Assembly (NCBI GenBank): GCA_963698715.1
Contig: CAVORW010000003.1
Coordinates: forward strand, 558,001-622,000
Length of the DNA stretch: 64,000 nt
Direction of reading: 5' to 3'
Source of the DNA: CAWHJB01 sp963698715
GTDB lineage: Bacteria; Chloroflexota; Anaerolineae; Anaerolineales; UBA4823
Positions 29,160-39,494 of the stretch are shown here, one piece after another. The notes under the pieces are model-generated. The model had not been told where the DNA came from and did no database searches. It saw only the letters and a program-made list of their open reading frames with translations. The translations under genes and the position numbers were made by a program. Position 1 is the first letter of the stretch, and the number at the start of each line of letters is the position of its first letter.

Positions 29160-30722
29160 ATGAAACGCTCTACCTATTTGTTTTTCTCCCTGATCATGGT
29201 GTTGAGCATGGTGCTGGCTTCCTGTGCTCCAGCTGCAACCCCCACATCGGCACCTGAAGCGCCCGCTGCAACTGAGGCTCCCGCAGCCGCCGATGATGCT
29301 ACTTTAACCTATGCAGTTCCGGCAGACGCCCGCTCTCTGGATCCATCCAATGCTGCCGGCCGATTGGATGTCTCGATCATCTATTCGATTAACGAGCTGC
29401 TTGCGATCCGCGACACCAACGGGGTTTCTCAACCGCATGTAGCCAAATCATTGGAACTCGTTTGGATCCACTGACCTGGGAAATTAAGAATTCGACAGGG
29501 CATCACTTTCACCAATGGCGAGCCCTTGAACGCCGAAGCTGTCAAGTTCACCATGGAACGTGCCCGCGTCCCTGAGTTTAATGAAAACTATCAGCTTCCG
29601 GCACAAACCAAGCTGACTGAAGTCAAGATTATCGATGATTATACAGTGCAGTTCATAACTGAAGAACCCGCCAATACGATGGAATTCTGGCTGGCTGAGT
29701 CTCCGATCATCCCGCCGATGTATTACGGTGAGAATTCGCTCGATGCTGTGGCTGAGATGCCGATCGGTTCCGGCCCGTATAAATTCGTCGAATGGGTCAA
29801 AGACGACCATATCACCCTGGAGCGTAACGAGGAATACTGGGGTGAAAAACCGGATTTTAAGACCATCATCTTTCGAGTGATTCCGGAAGAGAGTGCCCGG
29901 ATCAATGAATTGCGCGCAGGCAATGTCGATGTCGCATCGGCGCTGACATTGGACCAAGCGCCTCTGGCCAATTCGGACGTATCCACTGCCAAGTACGTCA
30001 TCGGCTTGCGCAAGATGCACTTTGGTATCTCACAAAACAGCGCCAATGAAGCCATCAAAGATAAACGAGTGCGCCAGGCGTTGAACTATGCTATTGACAA
30101 AGAAGCGTTGGTTGCTGACCTTATGGGTGGCCAGACCGATATCTTGAACAGCTACGTGAACCCGCCGAATAACAACCCAGACCTGCAACCCTATACGTAT
30201 GATCCCGAAAAGGCAAAAGCACTTTTGGCCGAAGCCGGTTACGAGAACGGCTTTGACTTGGTCATTCAAGGACGTGCCAGTGCTTACGGCTTTGACAAAG
30301 AGATCATGACCGCTGGAGCGGAATATCTGAAGGCAGTCGGCATCAACGCCACTGTGGAAGTGCTGGAAAATGGCGTGTTCCTGGATGCGCTGGATCAGAA
30401 GAAAGTGGAAGGCCTGAATTGGATGGGCTGGGCAGCTTTGATCAACCCAATCGTTGAGAATTTGATCCTGACCTGCGGTCACGTGGACAACGATGTGGAT
30501 TACTGCAACCCAGAATTCGATGTGCTATATAGCCAGATGCTGTCCGAACCTGACCCCGCCAAGCGACAGGAGCTAAATTTTCAGATGCAAGCCATCGTCT
30601 GGGATGACGCTCCGTGGGTTTTCCTTTGGCATCTGCCGATGGTTTATGGCCTGTCGAATGACGTCGATTACGAACCGCGCCCAGACGGGTATATCTTCTT
30701 GTGGGAAGCGAACACGAAGTAG
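29160..30722 (+). CDS. Dpp/Opp-type solute-binding lipoprotein, family 5 (frame broken)
   Basis: Start ATG 29160 has GGAGG 8 bases before. The lipobox is L-A-S-C with C22, then an Ala/Pro/Thr/Glu linker. The frame is lost around 29458-29500 with more than one indel (expected DPLTWEIKLRQGITFTNGE) and regained by 29526. The rest (NAEAVKFTMERAR... INELRAGNVDVASAL...QALNYAIDKEALV) is a standard family 5 binding protein, about 520 residues in all. These bind peptides, opines, nickel chelates or glycosides. It heads an operon with DppB, C, D and F and a PfkB kinase. Confidence 0.75.
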
Positions 30723-30734
30723 CAATTCTCCCAC

Positions 30735-30821
30735 AACCCCTTTCCTGATCAAGGAGAGGGTTTGAAAAATCGGCTGAGTCAAATCCCTCCCTTTTTGCGT
30801 TGAGTTGCAAGGAGGGAGGGA
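30735..30821 (+). other. Two tandem hairpins between binding protein and DppB
   Basis: AACCC (30735-30739) pairs with GGGTT (30758-30762) with further partial pairing inside. A stronger stem follows, TCCCTCCCTTTTTGC (30784-30798) with GCAAGGAGGGAGGGA (30807-30821), containing two T-G wobbles over an 8-base loop. Same position in the operon as the hairpin at 15081, so probably the same role of damping downstream expression. Confidence 0.55.
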
Positions 30822-30854
30822 GAACTCATCCATTGAAATAGCTTAAGAGGTGCA

Positions 30855-31772
30855 ATGGCTACGTATATATTTCGCAGGCTTTTCCAGGGCTTCTTCACTT
30901 TCTTAGGGGTTTCTGTGCTCGTGTTTACAATGGGACGCCTCACTGGTGATCCTATTCGGCTGATGGTTCCCGAAACCGCAACACAGGAACAGCGCGAGGA
31001 AGTGCGTAAGCGACTGGGATTGGACCGACCCATTTTGGTTCAGTACGGCGTATTCCTCAGCAACCTGGCTCGTGGCGATTTAGGTCGCTCTTACCTCCAG
31101 CGGGTTGAAGTGAGCGAATTGGTGTTGAGTCGAATGCCTGCTACCCTGGAATTGGCGTTGGTTTCAATGCTTATCGGTGTTGTGATCTCGATACCGCTGG
31201 GGATCTTCGTAGCGCTTAAACGCAACACAATTTGGGATCTATTTGGAAGTTCGCTAGCGCTGTTGGGGCAGGCTACTCCCAATTTCTGGCTCGGGATGAT
31301 GCTGATTATCATCTTTGCTGTGGAGCTAAAGTGGTTGCCGATCTCAGGTCGAGGGGAACCTGCTCAATTGGTGCTCCCAGCGCTTACCCTGTCGATGGCT
31401 TCAGTGGGCTATTTCACCCGTCTGATGCGTTCCAGTATGTTGGACGTACTTGGTCAGGACTATATCCGTACCGCTCGTAGCAAAGGCGCTGCCGAAAAAG
31501 CTGTCCTTATTCGCCATGGCTTGAAGAATGCCATGATCCCGGTTATTACGATGATGGGCATGCAGTTCGGGAATGTGCTTACTGGAGCGTTTATTATTGA
31601 AATGGTATTTGCTTGGCCGGGGATTGGCCGGTTGGGTGTTAACTCGTTATTCGAACGTGACTTTCCTGTAATTCAGGGTGTAATTATTCTCAGTTCGGTG
31701 GTATTCGTATTATCGAACTTGCTGGTGGACTTGCTTTACTCAGTATTTGATCCTCGCATCCGTCTGGAATGA
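30855..31772 (+). CDS. dppB: Dipeptide/oligopeptide-type ABC permease DppB
   Basis: 305 residues beginning MATYIFRRLFQGFFTFLGVSVLVF, with the conserved RKRLGLDRPILVQYGVFL segment and the C-terminal LSNLLVDLLYSVFDPRIRLE. About six membrane spans. It pairs with the DppC gene 3 bases downstream to make the import channel. The importer carries an unknown ligand; the PfkB gene inside the operon hints at a glycosylated compound or nucleoside. Confidence 0.88.
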   Translation: MATYIFRRLFQGFFTFLGVSVLVFTMGRLTGDPIRLMVPETATQEQREEVRKRLGLDRPILVQYGVFLSNLARGDLGRSYLQRVEVSELVLSRMPATLELALVSMLIGVVISIPLGIFVALKRNTIWDLFGSSLALLGQATPNFWLGMMLIIIFAVELKWLPISGRGEPAQLVLPALTLSMASVGYFTRLMRSSMLDVLGQDYIRTARSKGAAEKAVLIRHGLKNAMIPVITMMGMQFGNVLTGAFIIEMVFAWPGIGRLGVNSLFERDFPVIQGVIILSSVVFVLSNLLVDLLYSVFDPRIRLE

Positions 31773-31775
31773 ACA

Positions 31776-32682
31776 ATGGAAACTACAATAAAGGCTAGCT
31801 TAAATCAGGCTCGCAAACTACGCTTGCCCCGGTTTTGGGAAGCGCTCCTATCCAGCCCGGCGGGCATGGCCGGAGCCCTCATTATGCTGCTGGTTGTGCT
31901 TGTAGCGATCTTTGCCCGGCAGTTGGCCCCATATGACCCCGATCAATTGGCCATGCGTATTAGGCTAGATCCTCCATCTGTTGTGGCGCTGGGAGAAAGT
32001 GAGGCACCCCACTTCTTTGGGACCAATTCACTCGGCCGGGATCTTTTTAGCCGGGTTTTATTCGGAGCACGTATATCCCTCTTATTAGGTATAACCGCTT
32101 CACTAATCGGTGGAATAGTTGGGGTGACACTCGGCATGCTGGCAGGTTATTATGGCGGGCGAGTGGATCTCGATTATCAGTTGGATGATTAATTTACAAC
32201 TGGCTTTCCCTTTTACCTTACTGGCAATCTTTATTATTGCAATTTTTGGAGGGGGGTTGGATAAATTGATTGTTGTGTTGGCCTGGGCAACCTGGGTCAA
32301 CTATGCTCGTATAATGCGCGGCCAGGTCATCAGTATAAAGAATTATGATTATGTCCAGGCGGCCTATACGATGGGTGCTCGACCTCTCCGGGTGATGTTT
32401 CTCCATATTTTGCCAAACTCGGTATCACCCTTGACCGTTGTGGCAACATTCACTTTCGCTTCAGTGATCCTGCAAGAAGCAGCGCTGAGCTTCCTCGGAT
32501 TGGGCGTTGATATCCGCATTCCAACTTGGGGATCGATCCTCGCTGATGGGCGCAATTACCTGCAGAACGCCTGGTGGATCGCCACTCTACCAGGCATTTC
32601 GTTACTTATCACGGCTCTGGGAGCAAATTTATTTGGGGATTGGTTGAGGGATTATTTGGATCCGCGGTTGAGAGTGCAGTAA
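31776..32682 (+). CDS. dppC: Dipeptide/oligopeptide-type ABC permease DppC (one frame break)
   Basis: An extra G near 32171 breaks the frame after GRVDL; removing it reads VDLIISWMINLQLAFPF and continues to 32682, about 301 residues. It has the DppC N-terminal cytoplasmic region, PHFFGTNSLGRDLFSRVLFGARISL, and the docking loop (YVQAAYTMGARPLRVMFLHILPNS). The single-base nature of the break in an otherwise conserved gene suggests assembly error. Confidence 0.8.
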
Positions 32683-32719
32683 TTCACTTTCATGCATCTT
32701 CCTTTGGAGAGAATAGCCA

Positions 32720-33640
32720 ATGCTTGATCTGGTATGTTTAGGCAACGTAACCATCGACGATATCGTATTAGCGGATGGAACAACGCGCATGGCCTGTTTC
32801 GGTGGCGATGCGATCTATGCGGCTCTGTCGGCGCGCCTTTGGTCAGACGCAGTAGAATTGGTTGCCCCCGTAGGGATTGATTATCCTGAAGCGCATGTTT
32901 CCCGCCTCCTGGCAGCGGGATTAGATCTACAGGGCATGCCGAGGCGAGAAGTTCTTACTCATCGCAATTGGGTTATATATGAACAGGATGGTAGGCGCAC
33001 CTGGGTGCTGCGTACGGAAGCGGATAATTTCTTCCAGCTTTCGCCACTTACGGCGGACATCCCTCAAGACTTTCTACAAACACGCTCGTTTTTGATCCTG
33101 GCGATGGATCTGGCGGCCCAGGAAGATTTAGTGTCTGGGCTGAGCGGTAGCAATGCGCTTATCGCCTTAGATCCACAAGAAGATAATATTCCTGGCAACG
33201 AACAGCAATTCCTAAATATGTTGAAAGGTGTCGACATCTTTCTTCCCAGTGAGATCGAGGTAGAACGTCTTTTAGGGCATCGAGAATATCCGCGTGCAGC
33301 CCGCCAGTTCGCCGAATTGGGTTGTAAGGTCCTGGGCATCAAGTTAGGGGAAAGTGGGTCATTGATTTTTGATGCCAGGTCGGACCGGTTCTTCCGGATT
33401 CCTGCCGCTCCCGCGCAAGTTATAGATACCACCGGTGCGGGCGATTCGTTTAGCGGCGGGTTTATGACGCACTATGTCCAAACCGGTGATCCAGAGCAGG
33501 CTGGGTTGGCTGGGGCTGTGACGGCCTCCTTTGCTGTGGAGGGATTTGGATTGGAACACCTGTTTGATGTGACGCGTCTACAAGCGCGGGATCGGTTGAG
33601 TAATCTGCTGGCATCCAATATTTCGTCGATCCAGAGCTAA
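32720..33640 (+). CDS. PfkB-family carbohydrate kinase
   Basis: 306 residues, opening MLDLVCLGNVTIDDIV, with substrate loop CFGGDAIYAALSARLW and catalytic motif DTTGAGDSFSGGF. RBS GGAGAG precedes it. It lies between the permease and ATPase genes of a Dpp-type importer, so it probably phosphorylates the imported compound. Third PfkB of the window; its SARLWSDAVELVAPVG segment is closer to the one at 18141 (GAHIWSSNVGVLSV) than to that at 4360, as judged by eye. Confidence 0.83.
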   Translation: MLDLVCLGNVTIDDIVLADGTTRMACFGGDAIYAALSARLWSDAVELVAPVGIDYPEAHVSRLLAAGLDLQGMPRREVLTHRNWVIYEQDGRRTWVLRTEADNFFQLSPLTADIPQDFLQTRSFLILAMDLAAQEDLVSGLSGSNALIALDPQEDNIPGNEQQFLNMLKGVDIFLPSEIEVERLLGHREYPRAARQFAELGCKVLGIKLGESGSLIFDARSDRFFRIPAAPAQVIDTTGAGDSFSGGFMTHYVQTGDPEQAGLAGAVTASFAVEGFGLEHLFDVTRLQARDRLSNLLASNISSIQS

Positions 33641-33755
33641 AGTTGAATAAACCAAATTTGGGTCAATTGGAAATCCTGTGGTGGTCTCTCGGATCTGAGA
33701 TTAATCACAGAAAAATCCTGGAGCCCCCCAATATTGATGTTGAGGAATTTTCACC

Positions 33756-34748
33756 ATGGCGGATTTACTATTAGACATTCAAGGATTAGAAACCAAGTTT
33801 AAAACGAGGGAAGGATATGTTCACGCTGTGAATGGTGTCTCGCTCAAGGTGCATGAGGGGGAAATGCTTGGCATCGTAGGAGAGAGTGGGTGTGGAAAAA
33901 GCGTAACGATGATGTCTCTGCTGCATTTAATCCCCTCGCCGCCGGGGGAAGTAGTGGCGGGTAAAACTATTTACATGGGGAAAGACCTGCTTCAGGCTTC
34001 AGATGAGGAAATTCGTCATTTGCGCGGATCAGATATAAGTATCATTTTCCAGGATCCCATGACATCATTTAATCCCGTTCTCACGATCGGGGCGCAAGTA
34101 GCAGAGCCATTAACTATTCACCATGGGATGTCTCAGGCTGAAGCGCTTGAGCGAGCAGTGGAAATGCTTGCTTTGGTGGGCATTCCCAACGCCCACGAGC
34201 GTATTAACAACTACCCTCATCAGTTTTCGGGAGGCATGCGGCAGCGTGTGATGATCGCTATGGCACTGATTTGCTCACCCAAGATTCTGATCGCAGATGA
34301 GCCAACGACGGCCCTCGATGTGACCATCCAGGCGCAGATTGTCGAGCTTGTCAAGCGCTTGCGAGATGAGTTGGGTATGGCCATTATCTGGATCACCCAC
34401 GACCTGGGGATCATTGCTGGGTTGGCAGATCGGGTGTTGGTGATGTACGCTGGTTATGTAGTGGAAGAGGCTCCTGTGGACATGCTTTACGACAACCCAC
34501 AGCATCCATACAGCATTGGCCTGTTGGGAAGTTTGCCCCGTGTGGATGACGATCAGCGCCGTCGCTTGGCATCGATCGATGGCCTGCCGCCCGTCCTGAT
34601 GGAGAAACCCGGTTATTGTCCGTTTCTCAATCGCTGCCCATATGCTATTGAACACTGCCATCGAGAAAACCCCCCGCTTTTAGAAGTAAATCCAGGACAT
34701 TTTTCTGCTTGCTGGGTGGATACGGCCACAGGCAAGGAGCGCCCATGA
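33756..34748 (+). CDS. dppD: Dipeptide-type ABC importer ATPase DppD
   Basis: 330 residues. Walker A GESGCGKSV, Q-loop FQDPMTSFNP, signature FSGGMRQRV, Walker B ILIADEPTTALD, and the DppD/OppD C-terminal Cys-rich region (CPFLNRCPYAIEHC) which often binds an Fe-S cluster. Its stop overlaps the start of DppF (ATGA at 34745). The 115 bases before it, after the PfkB gene, hold no gene. Confidence 0.9.
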   Translation: MADLLLDIQGLETKFKTREGYVHAVNGVSLKVHEGEMLGIVGESGCGKSVTMMSLLHLIPSPPGEVVAGKTIYMGKDLLQASDEEIRHLRGSDISIIFQDPMTSFNPVLTIGAQVAEPLTIHHGMSQAEALERAVEMLALVGIPNAHERINNYPHQFSGGMRQRVMIAMALICSPKILIADEPTTALDVTIQAQIVELVKRLRDELGMAIIWITHDLGIIAGLADRVLVMYAGYVVEEAPVDMLYDNPQHPYSIGLLGSLPRVDDDQRRRLASIDGLPPVLMEKPGYCPFLNRCPYAIEHCHRENPPLLEVNPGHFSACWVDTATGKERP

Positions 34749-35722
34749 GACAGCCAGAATTATTACGGGTAGAAGATCTGGTTGTCCATTTCCCGATCCT
34801 GCGTGGGTTTCTGATTCAGAAGCAGATCGGGGTTGTACATGCAGTTGATGGTCTGAGTTTTGGCATTCATCAAGGAGAAACATTGGGTTTAGTGGGTGAA
34901 TCCGGCTGTGGTAAATCTACTACCGGACGGGCGATTATCCAGCTTCAACATCCGACTGCTGGGAAGGTGATTTTTGAAGGCAACGATCTGGGCCGCATGG
35001 ATGGAGAAGCCCTGAGGCAAACTCGCCGGCGGATGCAAATGATATTCCAGGACCCATATTCCAGCTTGAATCCGCGTATGACAGTTCACCAGCTGGTGAG
35101 CGAGCCTATGGCTATTCATAATGCTGGCCGTGGCAAAGAGCACGAGGCACGCGTGGCTCAATTGCTCAGCCTGGTAGGACTGAACCCGGCATTTGCCAGT
35201 CGTTACCCACACGAGTTTTCGGGTGGACAGCGACAACGAATAGGCATTCCGCGCGCCCTGGCATTGGAGCCATCGCTGATTATTTGCGATGAACCGATCT
35301 CAGCGCTGGACGTATCCATCCAGGCGCAGGTAGTAAACCTGCTGCAAGATCTGCAAGAGTCGCTAGGTTTGACCTATCTCATGATCGCTCATGACCTATC
35401 TATGGTGCGCCATATAAGTGATCGGGTGGCAGTTATGTATTTGGGCATAATTGTTGAGCTGGCAGATCGAAAGAGTTTGTATAGCAATCCGCTGCACCCA
35501 TATACACAAGCTCTCCTTTCAGCAGTGCCAATCCCAGACCCGAAAACGGAGCGAAAGAGGCAGAGGATTATTCTTCAGGGGGATGTGCCTTCGCCTATTC
35601 ATCCCCCATCTGGCTGCCGGTTTCGAACCCGTTGTCCCATTGTTGAGGCAATATGTTCCGAGGTTAAACCTGAATTTCGGGAAATAAGCCCCGGGCACTG
35701 GGTAGCGTGTCACATGGCTTAA
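34745..35722 (+). CDS. dppF: Dipeptide-type ABC importer ATPase DppF
   Basis: 325 residues from ATG 34745, overlapping the DppD stop. Walker A GESGCGKSTTGR, Q-loop FQDPYSSLNP, signature FSGGQRQRIGIPRAL, Walker B LIICDEPISALD and C-terminal CRFRTRCPIVEAIC. The first Ala usual in IARAL is Pro here, a mild oddity. With DppD it powers the importer. Confidence 0.9.
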   Translation: MRQPELLRVEDLVVHFPILRGFLIQKQIGVVHAVDGLSFGIHQGETLGLVGESGCGKSTTGRAIIQLQHPTAGKVIFEGNDLGRMDGEALRQTRRRMQMIFQDPYSSLNPRMTVHQLVSEPMAIHNAGRGKEHEARVAQLLSLVGLNPAFASRYPHEFSGGQRQRIGIPRALALEPSLIICDEPISALDVSIQAQVVNLLQDLQESLGLTYLMIAHDLSMVRHISDRVAVMYLGIIVELADRKSLYSNPLHPYTQALLSAVPIPDPKTERKRQRIILQGDVPSPIHPPSGCRFRTRCPIVEAICSEVKPEFREISPGHWVACHMA

Positions 35723-35931
35723 TCCCGGCGATACCTACGCGTGAGGTTCAACGTGTTAACAATCTATTTGCCGAATCGTTATCTTTCGAGATCTTTGCCC
35801 AATTATCAATACAACAGTCACCTTTTTGAGTCCGTCAATACTTAGCCTGTATTCACGGAAAATTAGTAGATCCAGAATATCTTTTAGACAGTATTTCGCA
35901 ATTCGTGAAATGGCTGGTAGGAGGCGTTTGC

Positions 35932-37441
35932 GTGAGTACACTCTTTCGTAATGCTCGTGTTTTGACACTAGACGATCAGCTAACCGAATTGGATTGCGTG
36001 GATATTCTCATCCGCGGTTCGAAAATTGCAGCCATTGGCCCAAATTTGTCGAATTCCCGAAGACGAACCTGATCTACGGGTCATCAATGCAGCGGGTAAA
36101 CTAGCAATGCCGGGTCTGGTCAATGCCCATGTCCATACTCCGGGTAACTTTGTGCGAGGCTCCTTGGATAACTTGCCTCTCGAAATATTTATGCTTTATG
36201 AAGTTCCCCCCCTGAGCGATAATCCGCCGGATAAACGCACGAATTATATCCGTACGATGTTAGGAACAATGGAGATGCTCAAATTGGGGATTACTTCAGT
36301 TCAAGATGATGCCTTCTACGTTCCTGTGCCTTCTCCAGAAGCGATTGATGGTTTGATGCAATCCTACACGGACAGTGGCATTCGTTGTGTGGCCACCCTT
36401 GACCAGCCTAATGTGATTGAATATGAGAAGTACCCCTATTTGTATGATTTGCTTCCGGATGATATCCGTGAAGGCATGGAGCAAGCTCCAATCATGCAAA
36501 CTCAGGAGCTGCTTGATCTATATCAATACTCTTTAGTTCGGTGGCATAACACTAGCGGGGGTAGGGTCCGAGTGGGAGCATCCATATCCACACCACACCG
36601 TGTCAAAGTGGATTACTTCGCCGCTCTCTCGGATCTAAGTAAGCAGTATGACATTCCCCTCAATATGCATATCCTTGAAACGAAGCTGCAAAGAGTGTTT
36701 GGCGAAACCAAGTATGGCAAGTCTTTGGTTTGTTATGCCAATGACATGGGTTTTCTAGATGAAAGAGTGGTTGTGATCCACGCAATCTGGGTGGATGATT
36801 ATGATGTTGAACTGCTGGCCTTAGCTGGCTGTTCGGTAGCGCATAACCCAGTCTGTAATCTCCGGCTGGGGAGCGGGGTAATGACCTTTCGCCGTCATAA
36901 AAACGCCGGTATTAACATATGCCTGGGAAGTGACGAAGCCTGCACGGACGATACCCATAACATGTGGCTTGTAGGCAAAATGGCTGGATTAATCCACTCA
37001 ATTACAGATCCTGAATACCACAACTGGCCAAAAGCCCAGGAGATATTGTGGTGCCTGACGCGCGGCGGGGCGCGCGCAATGCGGATGGAAAAACAGGTCG
37101 GGGTGGTTGCACCCGGCTATGAAGCGGACCTGATACTGGTTGATCTAAATACGCTGAACTTTACTCCCCTCAATGATCTCTACCGACAGTTGGTTTACTG
37201 TGAGACAGGATCATCCGTTGTGCTTACCATGGTGGCTGGCAAAGTACTCTACGAGGATGGCAAGCTGCTTTCCGTGGATGAAGAGGCGATCAAGGAAGAA
37301 GCACGCGAGATTATGAAATCCTATCAGATAAACATGGAAAAAACCTGGGAAGCAGCCCGCAGGTTAGAACCTTATTACCGTGAGATGTATATGCGGGCAG
37401 CAAGGCAGGATGTGGGCATGAATCGCTGGGTGAGTCCGTAG
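35932..37441 (+). CDS. TRZ/ATZ-family amidohydrolase (GTG start, one frame break)
   Basis: The likely start is GTG 35932, with TAGGAGG 7 bases before it, reading STLFRNARVLTLDDQL. An extra T near 36049 breaks the frame; removing it joins GPNL to RIPEDEPDLRV, giving about 502 residues. Metal residues are present: HxH in NAHVHTPGN, H in MHILETK, H in VVIHAIWVD and Asp in CLGSDEACTDD. A deaminase or chlorohydrolase-like role on a nitrogen heterocycle is expected. Last gene of the Dpp operon. The 35723-35931 gap shows no gene. Confidence 0.78.
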
Positions 37442-37460
37442 AAAAATTTCCTCATTAAAA

Positions 37461-37477
37461 CCGATGAAGTCCATCGG
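37461..37477 (+). terminator. Short hairpin after the Dpp-amidohydrolase operon
   Basis: CCGATG (37461-37466) pairs with CATCGG (37472-37477) over a 5-base loop, 20 bases past the stop, followed by a mixed T-containing stretch. A weak terminator at best. The remaining 240 bases before 37717 are AT-rich and should hold the promoter of the next operon. Confidence 0.35.
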
Positions 37478-37716
37478 CTGCTCTAAGAATCTTTTAAGTT
37501 ATCATCCACCAGCAAATCATTCATCAAACAAATAAGTCGTTTCCCCATAATAGCGAATATTTCTCGCTATATCAAATCCATCCCTTGCGCCTGCTCCCCG
37601 CTCAACTATAGATCGAATAACCTACCTTCGTTATGGTATATTTACTGAACATAAGAACTTGGTTTAGATGAAATACGATTAAGAAGGTCAGCACGAATCA
37701 CTTGGGAGCGATGTAA

Positions 37717-38670
37717 ATGGGCGGAACCATTGTAGTTCTGGTAAACGGCGAAGTTTTAGCCAGTGGTGCAGGCTCAACAATTTCCGATCAGCGAAGCAAT
37801 GCCGGACAATTAGCTGAAGGGCTTTTGCCCATCCTGGGTGGAGACCACAGAGTATTAATTATGCACGGAAATAAACCACAAGTTGGTTTCGTGCTTTTTC
37901 GATCGGAATTGGCGAGTCATGTATTGCATTCCATCCCGCTGGATGTTTGTGGGGCAGATACCCAAGGCGCAACCGGGTACATGATTTCTCAAGCACTCAA
38001 TAATGTATTACTTCATCATAACATTCCTCGAAAAGTTCTTTGCTTGATGACCCAAACGCTGGTTGATTCTTCGACCACCATGGCGAGCTCTGAATTAAGG
38101 GCCATTGGCCCATGGTTTGATCGTGATAAAGCGGAAAACTATCGCCAGAACCGCGGTTGGCAGATTGTGACAGAACCCGGTCGAGGCTACCGGCGCGGGG
38201 TGCCATCTTATCCAGTCAAGGAGATTTTGGAGTTTGATGGTATACAGAATTTGGTGGAGGCTGGATATATAGTGATAGCCGGTGGTGGGGGAGGTATCCC
38301 TGTCATCCGTAATGCCAACGGAGATTTAGAAGGTGTTGAGGCAGTGATTGAAACCGAGCAATTGGCCAGCATGTTCGCCCGTCAACTGAATGCAAATATC
38401 TTGCTATCCATTATAGAAGCAGATAAAAAATTCATTCTGTCAGGTTTTAGCACGGAAAACCATAGCTTTTTGGAATTAGACAGACTGGAAGATATCTTAG
38501 CTCACGAGGCGATCCCCTCGAATACTGTCAAGCGCACTTTAAAGGCAGCCGCAGAGTTCTTGCGGGACGGCGGAGACCAGGTGATTGTTACAACGAACCG
38601 GAGACTGGCTGATACATTGAAATTTGAAAGCGGTTTGTTTATTGGATCTCTTAAGCAAGAACTCATTTAA
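37717..38670 (+). CDS. Divergent carbamate-kinase-like protein, first copy
   Basis: 317 residues with the amino-acid-kinase fold of ArcC: GNKPQVG, PLDVCGADTQGATGYMI, GYRRGVPSYPVKEI, IAGGGGGIPV. Key residues are missing. The N-terminal GGN is VNG, the KPIG lysine region is replaced by ELRAIGPWFD, and the DKD motif that binds ATP and carbamoyl phosphate is ETE (VEAVIETEQ). The lysine of the GSM-PK motif seems kept (TVKRTL). It is therefore doubtful that it makes ATP from carbamoyl phosphate. With its twin at 40874 it flanks a two-component pair, which suggests a ligand-binding, regulatory role (inference). Confidence 0.7.
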   Translation: MGGTIVVLVNGEVLASGAGSTISDQRSNAGQLAEGLLPILGGDHRVLIMHGNKPQVGFVLFRSELASHVLHSIPLDVCGADTQGATGYMISQALNNVLLHHNIPRKVLCLMTQTLVDSSTTMASSELRAIGPWFDRDKAENYRQNRGWQIVTEPGRGYRRGVPSYPVKEILEFDGIQNLVEAGYIVIAGGGGGIPVIRNANGDLEGVEAVIETEQLASMFARQLNANILLSIIEADKKFILSGFSTENHSFLELDRLEDILAHEAIPSNTVKRTLKAAAEFLRDGGDQVIVTTNRRLADTLKFESGLFIGSLKQELI

Positions 38671-38705
38671 ACAACTAATCCGCAGACAGCTTGGGGAGTT
38701 TTGTG

Positions 38706-39494
38706 ATGCCTACCAATGAAAATTCGCGACCATCTTACGAAGAATTGGTGGAGCGTTTAAACTCCGTCACAGGTGAGCTTGAAGATGTGCGCGCCAGCAA
38801 TGCTTACTTGTGGAGTCTTTATGTGGAAACTGGTCGACGTTTGCAAGTTACTTCCGCCTCGATCAAGGCTGCCATTTCGAGTCTGCTCAGTTACGATATT
38901 TTTTGGGACCCTGTAAATCAGCACGAATTCTACGAAACGATCAGCAACAGCATCGATATTGTCTCGAAATTGGTCATGCTCTTAACCCTGGCATTCCGTT
39001 CGGAAGCGAACAGCCTGGAACTAAAGGAAGAACCTGAGATCTTGCAAGAAATTTTAGCAAGCCTACAGTCAGATCTTTCCAATAGGTTGCCCAATTTTGT
39101 TACCGAATTCAGGCTTCCTGATGTGGGTAAATTGGTTCTCGTTGATTTTGAATATCTTATTTTTGCAATGAGATATTTATTTGAGTTCTTAAATGTCAGC
39201 TTAATACCTTCTGCATTGCAAGTCGAAGCGTTTGAACTCAATGAAGAATGGGTCATTGACATTGTGGGGGTTAATGAAGTAATTGCTGCGCAAATTCTGG
39301 AAATGCACCGCTGCAAGACCTCCCCTATAGATGTGATGCCGACTTCAATCTTGCCCGAGCATATCCTGGGCCTGCATCTGGCTTGCGAAATATTACATAT
39401 GCAGGGGATTGGGCTAGAGGTTATCTTGCACCCAGACAAAGGTAGTGTTTTGCGGCTTGCTCTGCCCACAGAGAATGAACAATCCGTGATATGA
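38706..39494 (+). CDS. Degenerate histidine-kinase-like protein
   Basis: 262 residues from ATG 38706, with GGGGAG before it. A short coiled coil (residues 8-35) leads into a helix pair like HisKA, but the H box reads RRLQVTSASIKAAISSLL with no histidine at the phospho-acceptor place. A HATPase-like C-terminus is recognisable by its ending (LGLHLACEILHMQGIGLEVI... GSVLRLALP), but the N box and the glycine-rich G1 box are not visible. No membrane span or sensor domain. Its stop overlaps the start of the regulator gene (ATGA), so they are translated together. Probably a protein-interaction or ligand sensor without kinase activity. Confidence 0.6.
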   Translation: MPTNENSRPSYEELVERLNSVTGELEDVRASNAYLWSLYVETGRRLQVTSASIKAAISSLLSYDIFWDPVNQHEFYETISNSIDIVSKLVMLLTLAFRSEANSLELKEEPEILQEILASLQSDLSNRLPNFVTEFRLPDVGKLVLVDFEYLIFAMRYLFEFLNVSLIPSALQVEAFELNEEWVIDIVGVNEVIAAQILEMHRCKTSPIDVMPTSILPEHILGLHLACEILHMQGIGLEVILHPDKGSVLRLALPTENEQSVI

